Below are positions 30,444-39,774 of a stretch of 64,000 nt of DNA, piece after piece. Location: contig JANRID010000072.1 in NCBI GenBank assembly GCA_033765305.1, positions 54,732-118,731 of the forward strand, written 5' to 3'. The stretch comes from RDXT01 sp033765305 (GTDB taxonomy: Bacteria; Bacteroidota; Bacteroidia; J057). Position 1 is the first letter of the stretch, and each line of letters begins with the position of its first letter. The notes beneath the pieces were generated by a model that saw only the letters and a list, made by a program, of their open reading frames with translations, was not told the DNA's origin and made no database searches. Made by a program: the position numbers and the translations under genes.

Positions 30444-33344
30444 ATGAGCCAAATGAGACTCCTGGTTGCTCACCTCACCCTGCTGTGCGGCCTGATGCTG
30501 TGCGGCCTCACCGCTGCTGCGCAAGGCACCATCCGCGGCAAAGTCGTGGACGGCACCACCGGCGAGGTGCTGCTGGGCGCTACGATCCGCCTCGTGGATG
30601 CCGCCGGCACGATCAAGGGCGGCGCTTACACCGACCTCGAAGGCGCCTACACCATCAAAGCCGCCGCCGGCAGCTACAGCCTGATTATTTCCTACATCTC
30701 CTACCTCAACGATACCATTTCCGGGGTGGCGGTCGAAAACGGCGGCGTCGTGTACAACGAAACGCTGCTGCTCGAAGAGACCCGCGCCAACGAGGAAATG
30801 GCCGTCGAAATTACGGCGACCCGCAGCGAGGCCTCCACCGTGACCCTTTACAACCGCAAGCGCAACGCCATCAACGCCATCGACGGCGTCTCCTTCGACC
30901 TCGTGCAGCGCACCGGCGACAACAACGTGGCGGGCGCGGTGCAGCGCATCGTGGGCGTCACCGTCACCGAAGGCAAATACGTGTATGTGCGGGGCCTCGG
31001 CGACCGCTACAGCAAGACCACCCTCAACGGCGCCGAAATCCCCAGCCTGGACCCCAACCAGAACGCGGTGCAGATGGACATCTTCCCGTCCAACCTGATC
31101 GACAACGTCATTGTCTATAAGAACTTTACCCCCGACCTGCCCGGCTCCTTTACCGGCGGCCTCGTGGATGTGCGCACCAAGGACTACCCCGACCGCCTGA
31201 CGCTGAACTTTTCGGCCAGCCTCAGCTACAATCCCCAGTCCAACCTGCGCGACGACTTCCTGACCTCGCCCGAAAAAGGCAAAACCGACTGGCTGGGCAT
31301 CGACGACGGCACCCGTGCCCTGCCCGACGTGGCCCGGGAGCTGACCGGCAAGGTGCCCTCGCCCGGCGACAACCGCGACTCGGCCCGGAACTACACCATC
31401 GACCGCTTCACCAAGTCCTTCAGGACCGGCCTGGCGCCCGTGGACGGCAATTCCGGCATCGATCAGAACTACCAGTTCTCCATCGGCAACCAGTACACGC
31501 TCTTCGGCAACGCCTTCGGCTTCGTGGCCAGCCTGTCCTACCGCAGCGAGTTTACCGCCTACAACGATGGCTTCGTGGGCCGCTACTACAACGCCAGCGA
31601 TGCCGCCTCCGGCCAGATCGACCCCAACCTGACCCCGCGCCTGACCCTGGCCTCCCGCATGGGCCAGCAGGATGTGCTCTGGGGCGGCCTGATCAAGATC
31701 TCCTACAAGCTGAAGAACCACAAATTCAGCTTCAACTACATGCGCAACCAGAGCGGCACCAATACCGCCCGCTACATGGAGGGCCTCTTCGTGGCGGAAG
31801 GCGCCGACCGCGTGCTCGAAACCCGCGTGATCAACTTCGTGGAGCGCTCCCTGAATGCCTACCAGTTCCAGGCCGGCCACACCTTCGGCAAGCTGAAGGC
31901 CGACTGGATCGCCTCGTATGCCACCTCCAGCCAGGACGAGCCGGATCTGCGCTATTTCTCCAACGACTACTCCGAGATCCTCGACGACGAGGGCAATATC
32001 ATCGGGCGCGATTACTCCATCCGCCTCGGCGCGTATCCTAACCCTGCTCATTTCTACCGCACCCTCGGCGAAAACTTCCTGGATGCCAAGCTGAACTTCG
32101 AGCTGCCCTTCAAGCAGTGGAATGGCTTCGACAGCAAGCTGAAGTTCGGCGGTGCCTACAACCGCCGGACCCGCGACTTCACCGAGGCGCAGTATCCGCT
32201 CTACACCCGCGAGGCAGCTACGCCGTACCGCGGCGACATCGAAGCCTTCCTGGCGCAGGAGAATCTGGGCGTCGTGCGCGTCGATACCCTGGGGGTTCCC
32301 CGCTACCGTCTGGGCAATATCTACCAGGAGTTCTTCTCCGACCGCAACCAGTACACGGGCGAGCAGGACATCTGGGCCGCCTACCTCATGACGGAGCTGC
32401 CGCTCATGGCCCGCCTGCGCCTGATCACCGGCGTGCGGTTTGAGACCACCTCGGCTACCATCGTATCGCAGGATCCCACGGTGCAGCCTGGTACGCTGGA
32501 CGAAGCCGATATTCTGCCGGTCGCCAACCTGATCTACGCGATCAAGGAAAACATGAACCTCCGCGCAGGCTACGCCCGCACGCTGGCCCGCCCCTCTTTC
32601 CGCGAATTCTCCCCCTTCGAGTCCTTCGACTTCGCCGGCGACTTCGTGCTCATCGGCGATCCGAACCTGCAGCGGACCCTCATCGACAACGCCGACCTCC
32701 GCTGGGAATGGTTCTTTACGCCGAAGGAGCTGATCTCGGTCAGCGTATTCTACAAGTACTTCGCCAACCCCATCGAGAAGGTGTATGACCCGCTCGTGGT
32801 CAACCCGCAGTTCCGCTACCGCAACATCAGCGCAGCCAACACCTACGGCCTGGAGCTGGAGTTCAAGAAAAACTTCGCATTCGTCGCAGACGCGCTCGAA
32901 AATCTGGAAGTGGGCGGCAACCTCTCGCTGGTGCGCTCGCTGATCAACATCGACCCCGTCGAATACGCCCAGATTGTGGCCATCGACCCCGAGCGCCCCA
33001 ATCAGCGCCCGATGTTCGGCCAGTCGCCCTTTGCCGCCAATGCGGAAATCGCCTACCTCGACAAAGAGAAGACCGGCCTGCAGGTGAGCCTGAACTACAA
33101 CGTCTTCGGCCCCCGGATCTCGGTGGTGGGCGGTGTGAGCCCGGATGTGTACGAGCAGCCGCGCGGCCTGCTGAACCTCTCCGTCGGCAAATCGATCGGC
33201 GACAACGTCAGCATCCGCCTGCGCGCCAACAACCTCCTGAACCCCGAGTACAAGCAGACCTACGAATACAAAGGGGTGGAATATCTCTTCCAGAATTTCC
33301 GCCTGGGCCGTTCCTACTCGGTCGGTGTCACGGTAAAGCTTTGA
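30444..33344 (+). CDS. TonB-dependent outer-membrane receptor
   Basis: This is a 966-residue receptor. The ATG at 30444 starts the signal peptide (MSQMRLLVAHLTLLCGLMLC...AAAQG). A carboxypeptidase-regulatory-like domain (GKVVDGTTGEVLLGATIRLV) and a plug follow; the plug includes GVTVTEGKYVYVRGLGDRYS and IFPSNLIDNVIVYKNFTPDL. The long barrel ends GRSYSVGVTVKL. The plug/barrel type is common in Bacteroidota receptors for organic ligands but is not a SusC, and no SusD is present. A secreted beta-helix protein follows after a terminator and shares an upstream motif with this gene, so the two may be co-regulated. The substrate is unknown. Confidence 0.92.
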   Translation: MSQMRLLVAHLTLLCGLMLCGLTAAAQGTIRGKVVDGTTGEVLLGATIRLVDAAGTIKGGAYTDLEGAYTIKAAAGSYSLIISYISYLNDTISGVAVENGGVVYNETLLLEETRANEEMAVEITATRSEASTVTLYNRKRNAINAIDGVSFDLVQRTGDNNVAGAVQRIVGVTVTEGKYVYVRGLGDRYSKTTLNGAEIPSLDPNQNAVQMDIFPSNLIDNVIVYKNFTPDLPGSFTGGLVDVRTKDYPDRLTLNFSASLSYNPQSNLRDDFLTSPEKGKTDWLGIDDGTRALPDVARELTGKVPSPGDNRDSARNYTIDRFTKSFRTGLAPVDGNSGIDQNYQFSIGNQYTLFGNAFGFVASLSYRSEFTAYNDGFVGRYYNASDAASGQIDPNLTPRLTLASRMGQQDVLWGGLIKISYKLKNHKFSFNYMRNQSGTNTARYMEGLFVAEGADRVLETRVINFVERSLNAYQFQAGHTFGKLKADWIASYATSSQDEPDLRYFSNDYSEILDDEGNIIGRDYSIRLGAYPNPAHFYRTLGENFLDAKLNFELPFKQWNGFDSKLKFGGAYNRRTRDFTEAQYPLYTREAATPYRGDIEAFLAQENLGVVRVDTLGVPRYRLGNIYQEFFSDRNQYTGEQDIWAAYLMTELPLMARLRLITGVRFETTSATIVSQDPTVQPGTLDEADILPVANLIYAIKENMNLRAGYARTLARPSFREFSPFESFDFAGDFVLIGDPNLQRTLIDNADLRWEWFFTPKELISVSVFYKYFANPIEKVYDPLVVNPQFRYRNISAANTYGLELEFKKNFAFVADALENLEVGGNLSLVRSLINIDPVEYAQIVAIDPERPNQRPMFGQSPFAANAEIAYLDKEKTGLQVSLNYNVFGPRISVVGGVSPDVYEQPRGLLNLSVGKSIGDNVSIRLRANNLLNPEYKQTYEYKGVEYLFQNFRLGRSYSVGVTVKL

Positions 33345-33350
33345 TTTTCA

Positions 33351-33401
33351 GCGGCTCCGCTGCGTGCGCGCAAGCTGCGCACGGCGGAGCCGCCATATTT
33401 T
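33351..33401 (+). terminator. Intrinsic terminator between the TonB receptor and beta-helix genes
   Basis: The outer stem is GCGGCTCCGC with GCGGAGCCGC, with a further 7-bp inner stem, followed by CATATTTT. It starts 7 nt after the receptor stop, so the downstream gene needs its own promoter. Confidence 0.85.
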
Positions 33402-33408
33402 GCAGAAT

Positions 33409-33436
33409 CTTCACCGGCTCTTAACAATGCGGTAAT
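33409..33436 (+). promoter_or_regulatory. Direct-repeat motif upstream of the beta-helix gene
   Basis: CTTCACC-GGCT-CTTAACA-ATGC-GGTAATC has an 11-nt rhythm. CTTAACAAT-N3-GTAAT is shared with the site at 30326. It lies 48 nt before the ATG. Confidence 0.45.
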
Positions 33437-33484
33437 CTGCCCGTAGTCTGTTTGCTGTGAGTTATTCACCTTTCAATACCTTCT

Positions 33485-35167
33485 ATGATGAAGAAACTTA
33501 CCCTGGCACTTTGCCTCGCCGCAGGCACAGCCGGTCTGATGGCTCAACCAGTAAAAGTGCTCACCAGCAGCGCTGCTGGCACCGGAACCATCACCCTGGA
33601 CAAGGACACGGTGTACCGTCTCGACGGGTTCGTGTATGTGAACCCCGGCCAGACGCTGACCATCGAGCCCGGCACGGTCATCAAGGCCGATACCGGAACC
33701 GGTGCGAACGCTTCCGCCCTGATCATTTCCCGCGGCGCCCGGATCATCGCCAATGGCACGAAAGCAGCTCCGATTACCTTTACTTCGGTGCTGGACGACC
33801 TGACGGACCCCTTCGATCTGGACGAGAAAGGCGGCCTTTGGGGCGGTGTGATCGTGCTGGGCAACTCGCAGCTCAATACGGTCCCGGGCGAAAAAGCCAT
33901 TGAAGGCATTCCCGCCGGCGACCCGCGCAACAACTACGGCGCCAACCCTGACGGCACCTTCAACGACCAGGACAGCTCCGGCGTGATCCGCTACGTGAAA
34001 ATTCTCTACTCCGGCACCGCACTGGGCACCGGCAACGAAATTCAGGGCCTGACCCTGGGCGGCGTAGGCAACAAGACGGTGATCGAATACGTCGAAATCA
34101 CCTACTGCACCGACGACGGCATCGAGATCTTCGGCGGCACGGTGAACATCAAGTATGCCATCGCGGCTTTCGTGGATGACGACTCCTACGACTACGACCA
34201 GGGATGGCGCGGCAAAGGCCAGTTCTGGTTCACCATCCAGAAGCAGAGCGTGGGCGCTGACCGCTGCGGCGAATGGGACGGTGCTGACACCCCCGAAACG
34301 GGCCAGCCCTATGCCATTCCGACCATCTACAACGCCACCTTCCTGGGCCTCGGCGCCGGTGTGGGCAGCAACCGCATGATCACCCTGCGCGCCAATGGCG
34401 GCGGCAAGGTGTACAACTCCATCTTCGCCCAGCAGGGCCGCGGCGTGGACATCGAATTCAAAGGCACCACGACCGAAAACAGCTACAAGCGCTTCCAGGA
34501 CGGCGATCTGGATTTCAAGAACAACGTGTTCTGGGAAATCGGCACGGCTACCGGCGTTCCGGCTGTGTTCAGCATCTCTCCGATTGCCGGCACCTTCACG
34601 GGCCTCGACTCCGCTGCCCTCGTGAGCGCCGCCAACACCGCGCTGGATACCTACATGGCTGCCAACAACACCCTGGCCGATCCGAAGTTCGCTTCGATCA
34701 GCCGTGCGCAGAACCTCTTCCAGCTGGATCCCCGCCCCACGGGCTTCCCCGCGCTGAGCGACCTCGCCGCCTACACCGATCCCTGGTTCACTCCGGTGAC
34801 CTTCAAAGGCGCCTTCGCACTGGACAGCCTCTGGATGAAAGGCTGGAGCCACCTCGACGAGCGCGGCTACCTGCCCCGCACCATCAGCCCGCTGACCTCC
34901 ATCGAGCGTCCGCAGATCGCTGCCCTGAACGTGTACCCGAACCCGAGCAACGGCCTCGTGACGGTGAGCGCTTCCGAGCTGAGCATCGAGCCGGTGCAGA
35001 TCACGGTGCTGACTCCGATGGGCCAGCAGGTGTATGCTGCTACGGCACAGGCTGCCGGCGGCCAGCTGACCGAAACGATCGACCTGAGCCGCCTCGCTGC
35101 CGGTGTGTACCTCGTGAAGGTGCAGCAGGGCGAGAAGGTTTCGACCCGCCAGATCGCCAAGCAGTAA
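33485..35167 (+). CDS. Secreted beta-helix-like protein with T9SS sorting domain
   Basis: This 560-residue protein has a signal peptide (MMKKLTLALCLAAGTAGLMA). The repeat-rich body opens with a right-handed beta-helix style segment (TLTIEPGTVIKADTG, ALIISRGARIIANGTKAAPI, GLWGGVIVLGNS). It ends in a type IX secretion sorting domain (LNVYPNPSNGLVTVSA, GVYLVKVQQGEK). It should be exported through the outer membrane and attached or released. No catalytic motif was recognised. Codons are unusually uniform and GC-ending, as in highly expressed genes. The neighbouring receptor shares its putative operator, which suggests joint capture and uptake of the same nutrient. Confidence 0.85.
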   Translation: MMKKLTLALCLAAGTAGLMAQPVKVLTSSAAGTGTITLDKDTVYRLDGFVYVNPGQTLTIEPGTVIKADTGTGANASALIISRGARIIANGTKAAPITFTSVLDDLTDPFDLDEKGGLWGGVIVLGNSQLNTVPGEKAIEGIPAGDPRNNYGANPDGTFNDQDSSGVIRYVKILYSGTALGTGNEIQGLTLGGVGNKTVIEYVEITYCTDDGIEIFGGTVNIKYAIAAFVDDDSYDYDQGWRGKGQFWFTIQKQSVGADRCGEWDGADTPETGQPYAIPTIYNATFLGLGAGVGSNRMITLRANGGGKVYNSIFAQQGRGVDIEFKGTTTENSYKRFQDGDLDFKNNVFWEIGTATGVPAVFSISPIAGTFTGLDSAALVSAANTALDTYMAANNTLADPKFASISRAQNLFQLDPRPTGFPALSDLAAYTDPWFTPVTFKGAFALDSLWMKGWSHLDERGYLPRTISPLTSIERPQIAALNVYPNPSNGLVTVSASELSIEPVQITVLTPMGQQVYAATAQAAGGQLTETIDLSRLAAGVYLVKVQQGEKVSTRQIAKQ

Positions 35168-35191
35168 GTTGCCTGGTCTGATGAGATACAG

Positions 35192-35214
35192 CAGGCCGCC
35201 CGCAGGGCGGCCTG
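35192..35214 (+). terminator. Intrinsic terminator after the beta-helix gene
   Basis: CAGGCCGCCC and GGGCGGCCTG form a 10-bp perfect stem with a GCA loop, followed by TTCTGGT. Confidence 0.75.
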
Positions 35215-35257
35215 TTCTGGTATATGGGGCGCGCGGCGCATCCGGCGCAATCCGCGC

Positions 35258-35288
35258 TTGCTCCCCGCACCCGCTTTTCCTACCTTTG
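35258..35288 (+). promoter_or_regulatory. Bacteroidota-type promoter for ychF
   Basis: TTG at 35258 and a perfect -7 box TACCTTTG at 35281 are separated by 20 nt. The ychF start codon lies 38 nt after the -7 box. Confidence 0.8.
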
Positions 35289-35326
35289 CCCGCGTCTTTA
35301 TTCCCGACCGAACCTGATCTGACTGT

Positions 35327-36424
35327 ATGGGATTCAAATGCGGTATCGTCGGTTTGCCGAATGTGGGCAAATCCACCCTCTTCAACTGCCTTTCCAACGC
35401 CCAGGCCGAGGCTGCCAATTACCCTTTCTGCACCATCGAGCCCAATATCGGCGTCATCCCGGTGCCGGATCCCCGCCTCGACGAGCTGACCCGCCTCATC
35501 AAGCCCAAGCAGACCGTCCCCACGGTGGTGCAGATCGTGGACATCGCCGGCCTGGTCAAGGGCGCCAGCCGGGGCGAAGGGCTCGGAAACCAGTTTCTGG
35601 CCAATATCCGCGAGTGCGACGCCATTCTGCACGTGCTCCGCTGCTTCGAGGACCCCAACATCGTGCACGTGGAGGGATCGGTGAATCCGGTGCGGGACAA
35701 GGACATCATCGATACCGAGCTGCAGTTCAAGGACCTGGAAACGGTCGAAAAGCGCCTGGACCGCACCCGCAAAATGACCAAAGGCGGCGACAAGGACATC
35801 CTGAAGCAGGTTGCCATCCTCGAAAAGCTGCTTGCGCATCTGCAGCAGGGCAAAAACGTCCGCAACCTGGAGCTGAGCAGCGAGGAGCGGGTGTTTGCAG
35901 CCAGCCTGGAGCTGCTCACGGATAAAAAGGTGCTTTACGTGTGCAACATCGACGAGGCCAGCCTGCCCGGCGGCAACGCCTATGTGGAGCAGGTCCGCGC
36001 CATGGTGGCGCAGGAGGAGGCCGGCATGATGATGATCTCCGCCGGGTTCGAGTCGCAGCTTCAGACGCTCGAAAGCGAAGCCGACCGCCTGGAGTTCATG
36101 GAAGCCGCCGGCCTGCAGGAGCCTGGCCTGCATGTGCTCATCCGCGCAGCGTACGAGCTGCTCGGCCTGCAGACGTATTTTACGGCAGGGGAGAAAGAGG
36201 TGCGGGCCTGGACCATCGCCAGGGGCACCCGTGCGCCCCAGGCCGCTGCGGTCATCCACACCGACTTCGAGCGCGGCTTCATCCGGGCAGAAGTGATGAA
36301 ATATGCCGATCTGGTTGCCCTCAAATCGGAGGCCGCTGTGAAAGAGGCCGGAAAATTGTATATTGAGGGGAAAGAGTATGTGGTGGAGGACGGCGACATC
36401 ATGCACTTCCGCTTCAATGTATGA
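35327..36424 (+). CDS. ychF: Ribosome-associated ATPase YchF (Obg family)
   Basis: This is a 365-residue P-loop NTPase of full family length. G1 is GLPNVGKST at residues 8-16, then the YPFCTIEPNIGVIPVPD switch and DIAGLVKGASRGEGLGNQFL. At the G4 position it has NIDE in place of NKxD, the change that makes YchF prefer ATP. A coiled-coil insertion (KRLDRTRKMTKGGDKD) and a C-terminal TGS domain (TWTIARGT-like AWTIARGTRAPQ, ending DGDIMHFRFNV) are present. It binds ribosomes and is linked to stress responses. It has a good promoter and heads a group of four same-strand genes. Confidence 0.97.
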   Translation: MGFKCGIVGLPNVGKSTLFNCLSNAQAEAANYPFCTIEPNIGVIPVPDPRLDELTRLIKPKQTVPTVVQIVDIAGLVKGASRGEGLGNQFLANIRECDAILHVLRCFEDPNIVHVEGSVNPVRDKDIIDTELQFKDLETVEKRLDRTRKMTKGGDKDILKQVAILEKLLAHLQQGKNVRNLELSSEERVFAASLELLTDKKVLYVCNIDEASLPGGNAYVEQVRAMVAQEEAGMMMISAGFESQLQTLESEADRLEFMEAAGLQEPGLHVLIRAAYELLGLQTYFTAGEKEVRAWTIARGTRAPQAAAVIHTDFERGFIRAEVMKYADLVALKSEAAVKEAGKLYIEGKEYVVEDGDIMHFRFNV

Positions 36425-36455
36425 CCGTCCGCCATCGGAATAATCGCTTGACAGT

Positions 36456-36776
36456 ATGGATATTACCGTAAAGGAACTCAAAGCCCGCATCGATGCGGGA
36501 ACCGCTCCGGCCATGATCGATGTGCGCGAGCCGTTTGAATGGGACATGGACCACCTGGACGGGGTGCAGAAGATCTCCCTCGGCAGCCTTTCCGAGAGCC
36601 TCGGCAGCCTCGCCGGGCTCAAGGATCAGGAAATCGTGATGATCTGCCGCTCCGGCGGGCGCTCCGGCCGGGCCGCTGCCTTCATGCGGGACCAGGGCTT
36701 CACGCAGGTCCGCAACCTGACCGGCGGCATGCTGGCCTGGCGCGCCGAGATCGATCCCCAATTCCACGTGGAATAA
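36456..36776 (+). CDS. Rhodanese-like sulfurtransferase domain protein
   Basis: This 106-residue single-domain rhodanese carries IDVREPFEWDMDHLDG as its N-terminal motif and the active-site loop MICRSGGRSG with Cys64, then GGMLAWRAEID. Such proteins transfer sulfane sulfur to acceptors such as thiols or cyanide. It lacks a signal peptide, so it is cytoplasmic. It follows ychF after 31 nt and precedes the thioesterase by 5 nt, which suggests one transcript. Confidence 0.92.
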   Translation: MDITVKELKARIDAGTAPAMIDVREPFEWDMDHLDGVQKISLGSLSESLGSLAGLKDQEIVMICRSGGRSGRAAAFMRDQGFTQVRNLTGGMLAWRAEIDPQFHVE

Positions 36777-36781
36777 GCGCT

Positions 36782-37201
36782 ATGATCGCATTCGAGACCC
36801 AGGTGCGCGTGCGCTACGGCGAAACCGACCGCATGGGCTATGTGTACTACGGCAAATATGCCGAGTATTTCGAGGTCGGCCGCGCCGAGCTGGTCCGCCA
36901 CCTGGGGATTCCCTACAAATACGTCGAAGACCGGGGCATCCTGATGCCCGTCGCCGAGCTCGATATCCGCTACAAGCGCCCGGCGTATTACGACGACCTG
37001 CTGACCATCCGCACCTCGGTGCCGGAGCTGCCCCGCAGCAGCTTCCCGACCGCCTACGAGATCCGCAATGAGGCCGGGGAGCTGATTGTCACGGGCTTTG
37101 TCCGGCTGGCCTTCATCGACAAGGCGCGGATGGCCCCGGTCCGGGTGCCTGCATTTGTGCTGGACGCCATCCTGCCCCACTGGCCCGTCCCCCAGCCATG
37201 A
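36782..37201 (+). CDS. Acyl-CoA thioesterase, YbgC/4HBT hot-dog family
   Basis: This 139-residue hot-dog fold thioesterase has the YbgC/4-hydroxybenzoyl-CoA thioesterase signature RYGETDRMGYVYYGKYAEYF, with the catalytic Asp at residue 16, and continues with IRYKRPAYYDDLLTIRT. It would hydrolyse acyl-CoA esters in the cytoplasm; the acyl group is not predictable. The ATG follows the rhodanese stop by 5 nt, and its own stop overlaps the next start as ATGA, which indicates translational coupling with the YihY-type gene. Confidence 0.92.
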   Translation: MIAFETQVRVRYGETDRMGYVYYGKYAEYFEVGRAELVRHLGIPYKYVEDRGILMPVAELDIRYKRPAYYDDLLTIRTSVPELPRSSFPTAYEIRNEAGELIVTGFVRLAFIDKARMAPVRVPAFVLDAILPHWPVPQP

Positions 37202-38157
37202 ACCGCCTGCGCCGACGCTGGCACCACCGCCGCAGCCGGGTGCTCGTCCGGCTCAAGCAGGTCTCACTGCCCGGATTCCAGGGCATGAGCGTGCTGGAGG
37301 TGCTCCAGTTTTTCTGGACCGGCCTGAACGATGTGCGCTTCACGCTGCTTGCCGCAGCCATGGCGTACCAGTTCTTCTTTTCCCTCTTTCCGCTGATCCT
37401 GCTGATGTTCATCATTTTCCCCCGCATCCCGGTGCCGGATCTGGAAGCGCGGGCCATTCATTTTCTGCGGCAGATTGTGCCGGAGGAGGGCCTGCAGCTC
37501 GCCGAAAACATCGTACGCGGGGCCTTTCAGGAGCCGGGCGATCTCTGGCTGCTGGCCGTGAGCATCGTGCTGGCCCTCTGGGGCGCGCTGCGCGGCATCA
37601 TTGCCATGATGAAGGCCTTCACCAAGCAGGAGGAGGTCTTCCGCCGCCGCACCTTCTGGCAGCTTCACGGGATGGCGTTTGTGATTCTGATGGCCTTCTC
37701 CGGCCTGATTCTGGCCGCCATCCTGCTCCAGGCCGGGCTCGATGCGCTGATTTCGTGGTGGCAGTCCCTCGGATGGATCGGCTCGTACTGGGCCTCCGGC
37801 ATCGTCGGCTGGGCAGGGGTGCTGATCACCCTGCTGACCATCTTTTTCGCCATTTCCATGATCTACTACCTCGCCCCGCCTACGCAGGAGCGCTGGCAGT
37901 TCATCTCGCCGGGCGGTGTGATCGCCGGCGGTCTCACCTGGCTGGCCATCGGCGGCCTGAAGATCTATTTCGCCAATTTCACCGACTACGATCAGCTCTA
38001 CGGCAGCGTGGGCGCCCTGATCGTGCTGATGGTCTGGTTCTACTACATTTCCATCGTGCTGCTGATCGGCTTCGAGCTGAATGCGGCGATCGATCTGGCC
38101 ACCTGGCACCGCGAGCACCGCCGGGAGCCGCCCGCCGATCTGGCAGGCGATGCCTGA
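37198..38157 (+). CDS. YihY/BrkB family inner-membrane protein
   Basis: This 319-residue membrane protein has about six transmembrane segments and the family signatures TLLAAAMAYQFFFSLFPLIL near residue 50, LWGALRGIIAMMKAFTKQEE and LIVLMVWFYYISIVLLIGFE near the C-terminus. The family was once annotated as ribonuclease BN in error; its real role is unknown, with transport or envelope functions proposed. It ends 26 nt before the convergent DUF2490 gene. The coupling to a thioesterase is common in this group of genomes but has no clear functional meaning. Confidence 0.9.
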   Translation: MNRLRRRWHHRRSRVLVRLKQVSLPGFQGMSVLEVLQFFWTGLNDVRFTLLAAAMAYQFFFSLFPLILLMFIIFPRIPVPDLEARAIHFLRQIVPEEGLQLAENIVRGAFQEPGDLWLLAVSIVLALWGALRGIIAMMKAFTKQEEVFRRRTFWQLHGMAFVILMAFSGLILAAILLQAGLDALISWWQSLGWIGSYWASGIVGWAGVLITLLTIFFAISMIYYLAPPTQERWQFISPGGVIAGGLTWLAIGGLKIYFANFTDYDQLYGSVGALIVLMVWFYYISIVLLIGFELNAAIDLATWHREHRREPPADLAGDA

Positions 38158-38183
38158 TAGGCTGTACAGCGCTGGCAGTCAGC

Positions 38184-38978
38184 TTATTGTTTCTGCTTGT
38201 TCCGGGGCTGCAGGGTGTGCAGCAGCGTAAGCCGCACAATATCGCGCTCGTAGAACTGGTATCCGGTGCTTCGCTGCTGGTACCAGTGCACATAGGCTGT
38301 TTCCCAGGAGAGGGAAGGGGAGAGGCGCCAGGTAAGCGAGGCCAGGATGCGGTACTGGTCCAGCACGTTGTACACGATGCGCGGACTTCCGGTATTGAGA
38401 TGGATCTCGCCGCCGGCGCGGGCGCGCAGCAGCGGCTGGCCGCTTGCATCGCGTACAATGGGATATTCGGCCTGCACCTGGTAGCGGAAGCGGAAATTGA
38501 ACTGATAGCCGGGCAGCAGGCCCTGGCTGTTCTGATTCCGGATGAATCGCTCCTCCAGCTGGTAGCGGTGGGTGACGGTGAAGCCCTTGGTCTGCTGCTG
38601 GTAGAACAGCGCCTGATGGGGGCGGAGCTCCGGGTTGATGAAGCGGATGCTGGCCTCCGGATTGTGGGGGCTCTGGAGAAAGAGCGTGAACCCGCCTCCG
38701 GCCGACCAGCCGTGGCCCAGCTGGTGTGTCAGCTGGGCGCGCAGGAGGCGCTGATGCGGCGCAAAGTTGTTCATGAAGCTGCGCCATTCGCCTTCGGCCA
38801 TGAGGCGCCAGGCGCCGGGGAGCTGGGCGTTCAGGTTGTAGCGCACCCAGAGCAGGTCCTGGCGCGTCACGTCGCGGGTGCGGGGCTGCGCCTCGCCGGG
38901 GGTTTGGGAAAGCAGGGCTGCGGTGGTCAGCAGCAGGAGGTGCAGCGAGAGGCCGCGCCGGAGGACTTGGATGATCAT
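38184..38978 (-). CDS. DUF2490 outer-membrane beta-barrel protein
   Basis: This 264-residue protein has a signal peptide (LSLHLLLLTTAALLSQ) and alternating amphipathic strands typical of a beta-barrel. DLLWVRYNLNAQLPGAWRL, QRLLRAQLTHQLGHGWSAGG and RFRYQVQAEYPI match the DUF2490 family of predicted outer-membrane proteins of Bacteroidota. The function is unknown. It stands alone between a convergent gene and an AT-rich upstream region (38980-39040). Confidence 0.8.
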   Translation of the reverse strand: MIIQVLRRGLSLHLLLLTTAALLSQTPGEAQPRTRDVTRQDLLWVRYNLNAQLPGAWRLMAEGEWRSFMNNFAPHQRLLRAQLTHQLGHGWSAGGGFTLFLQSPHNPEASIRFINPELRPHQALFYQQQTKGFTVTHRYQLEERFIRNQNSQGLLPGYQFNFRFRYQVQAEYPIVRDASGQPLLRARAGGEIHLNTGSPRIVYNVLDQYRILASLTWRLSPSLSWETAYVHWYQQRSTGYQFYERDIVRLTLLHTLQPRNKQKQ

Positions 38979-39054
38979 AGATAAGCGGTAGCCGGAATAC
39001 AGCCGCTAAACTATACCATATTTATAGAGATAGTAGCTAAATTTGTCTGGCCGG

Positions 39055-39774
39055 TCAGAACAGCCGTATCACCTGCCCCGGCTTCGTGGAAAAGCGGTCC
39101 GGAATCCGGTCCTGGTTGAGTTCGAGCAGCTCGGCCCAGCGGTGCCCTTCGCCGCAGATGCGCAGGGCGATACGCTCCAGGGTATCGCCTTCCCGCAGCA
39201 CATACCAGTTCAGCGGCTCGACCATGGCCGGCGCGCCGATCCAGGGTGCGAGGGAATCGGCCAGCCGCAGGATGTGGCGGGGCTTGCTGTCGGCGCGCCG
39301 TGCGTCTTCCCGGGGGTAATGGCCCATCAGCGAGTAATCTCCGGAAGGCGCAGCGGGGCTGTCCGGGCGTGCATATTCATCGGGAAGTCCCAGCAGATGG
39401 GCCAGCTCGTGCACGTGCGCGAGCGCGGGCAGGCCGAGCATCCAGGTATCCAGGGTTTCGGTGCCGGTGCCGGGATACACCCGCGCCTCCAGATGCGGCT
39501 GGGGGGCATCCCAGCAGACCTGTGCCCAGAGAACGCGCCGGAAGCCGGGAGTCCGGATGCAGTACCGCCGGTCGAAGTGCCGGGCGAAGCCGGCGGCCAC
39601 TTCGCTGCGGAGCTTCGCCAGCGCTTCCCGGCCCGTGCCGGGCTGGGGCAGCAGCTGCACCCGCAGGGTGATGCGGACAGCCAGCTCGCTGACAGTGAGG
39701 CTGAATGCCGAGCGCCAGCCATACGGAGGATCCTGGATCCGGCGGGATATTTCCACGGCCGGCTGCAAGCTCAA
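39055..39774 (-). CDS. Metzincin-like zinc protease fused to a C-terminal LysM domain
   Basis: This 239-residue protein has the zinc motif HELAHLLGLPDEY at residues 122-134, followed by SLMGHY (Met150) that would be the Met-turn, so it fits the metzincin plan HExxHxxGxxxE plus Met. Residues 190-239 form a LysM-like module (YVLREGDTLERIALRICGEG, KPGQVIRLF). No signal peptide is visible, so it is either cytoplasmic or exported by another route. The start is a TTG that overlaps the upstream TPR gene stop (TTGA), implying coupling. The family was not recognised beyond these motifs. Confidence 0.7.
   Translation of the reverse strand: MSLQPAVEISRRIQDPPYGWRSAFSLTVSELAVRITLRVQLLPQPGTGREALAKLRSEVAAGFARHFDRRYCIRTPGFRRVLWAQVCWDAPQPHLEARVYPGTGTETLDTWMLGLPALAHVHELAHLLGLPDEYARPDSPAAPSGDYSLMGHYPREDARRADSKPRHILRLADSLAPWIGAPAMVEPLNWYVLREGDTLERIALRICGEGHRWAELLELNQDRIPDRFSTKPGQVIRLF

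Noticed and set aside
21877..33344. SusC/SusD nutrient-uptake pairs
   Set aside because: Both TonB receptors lack an adjacent SusD lipoprotein and their plugs are not of the SusC type.
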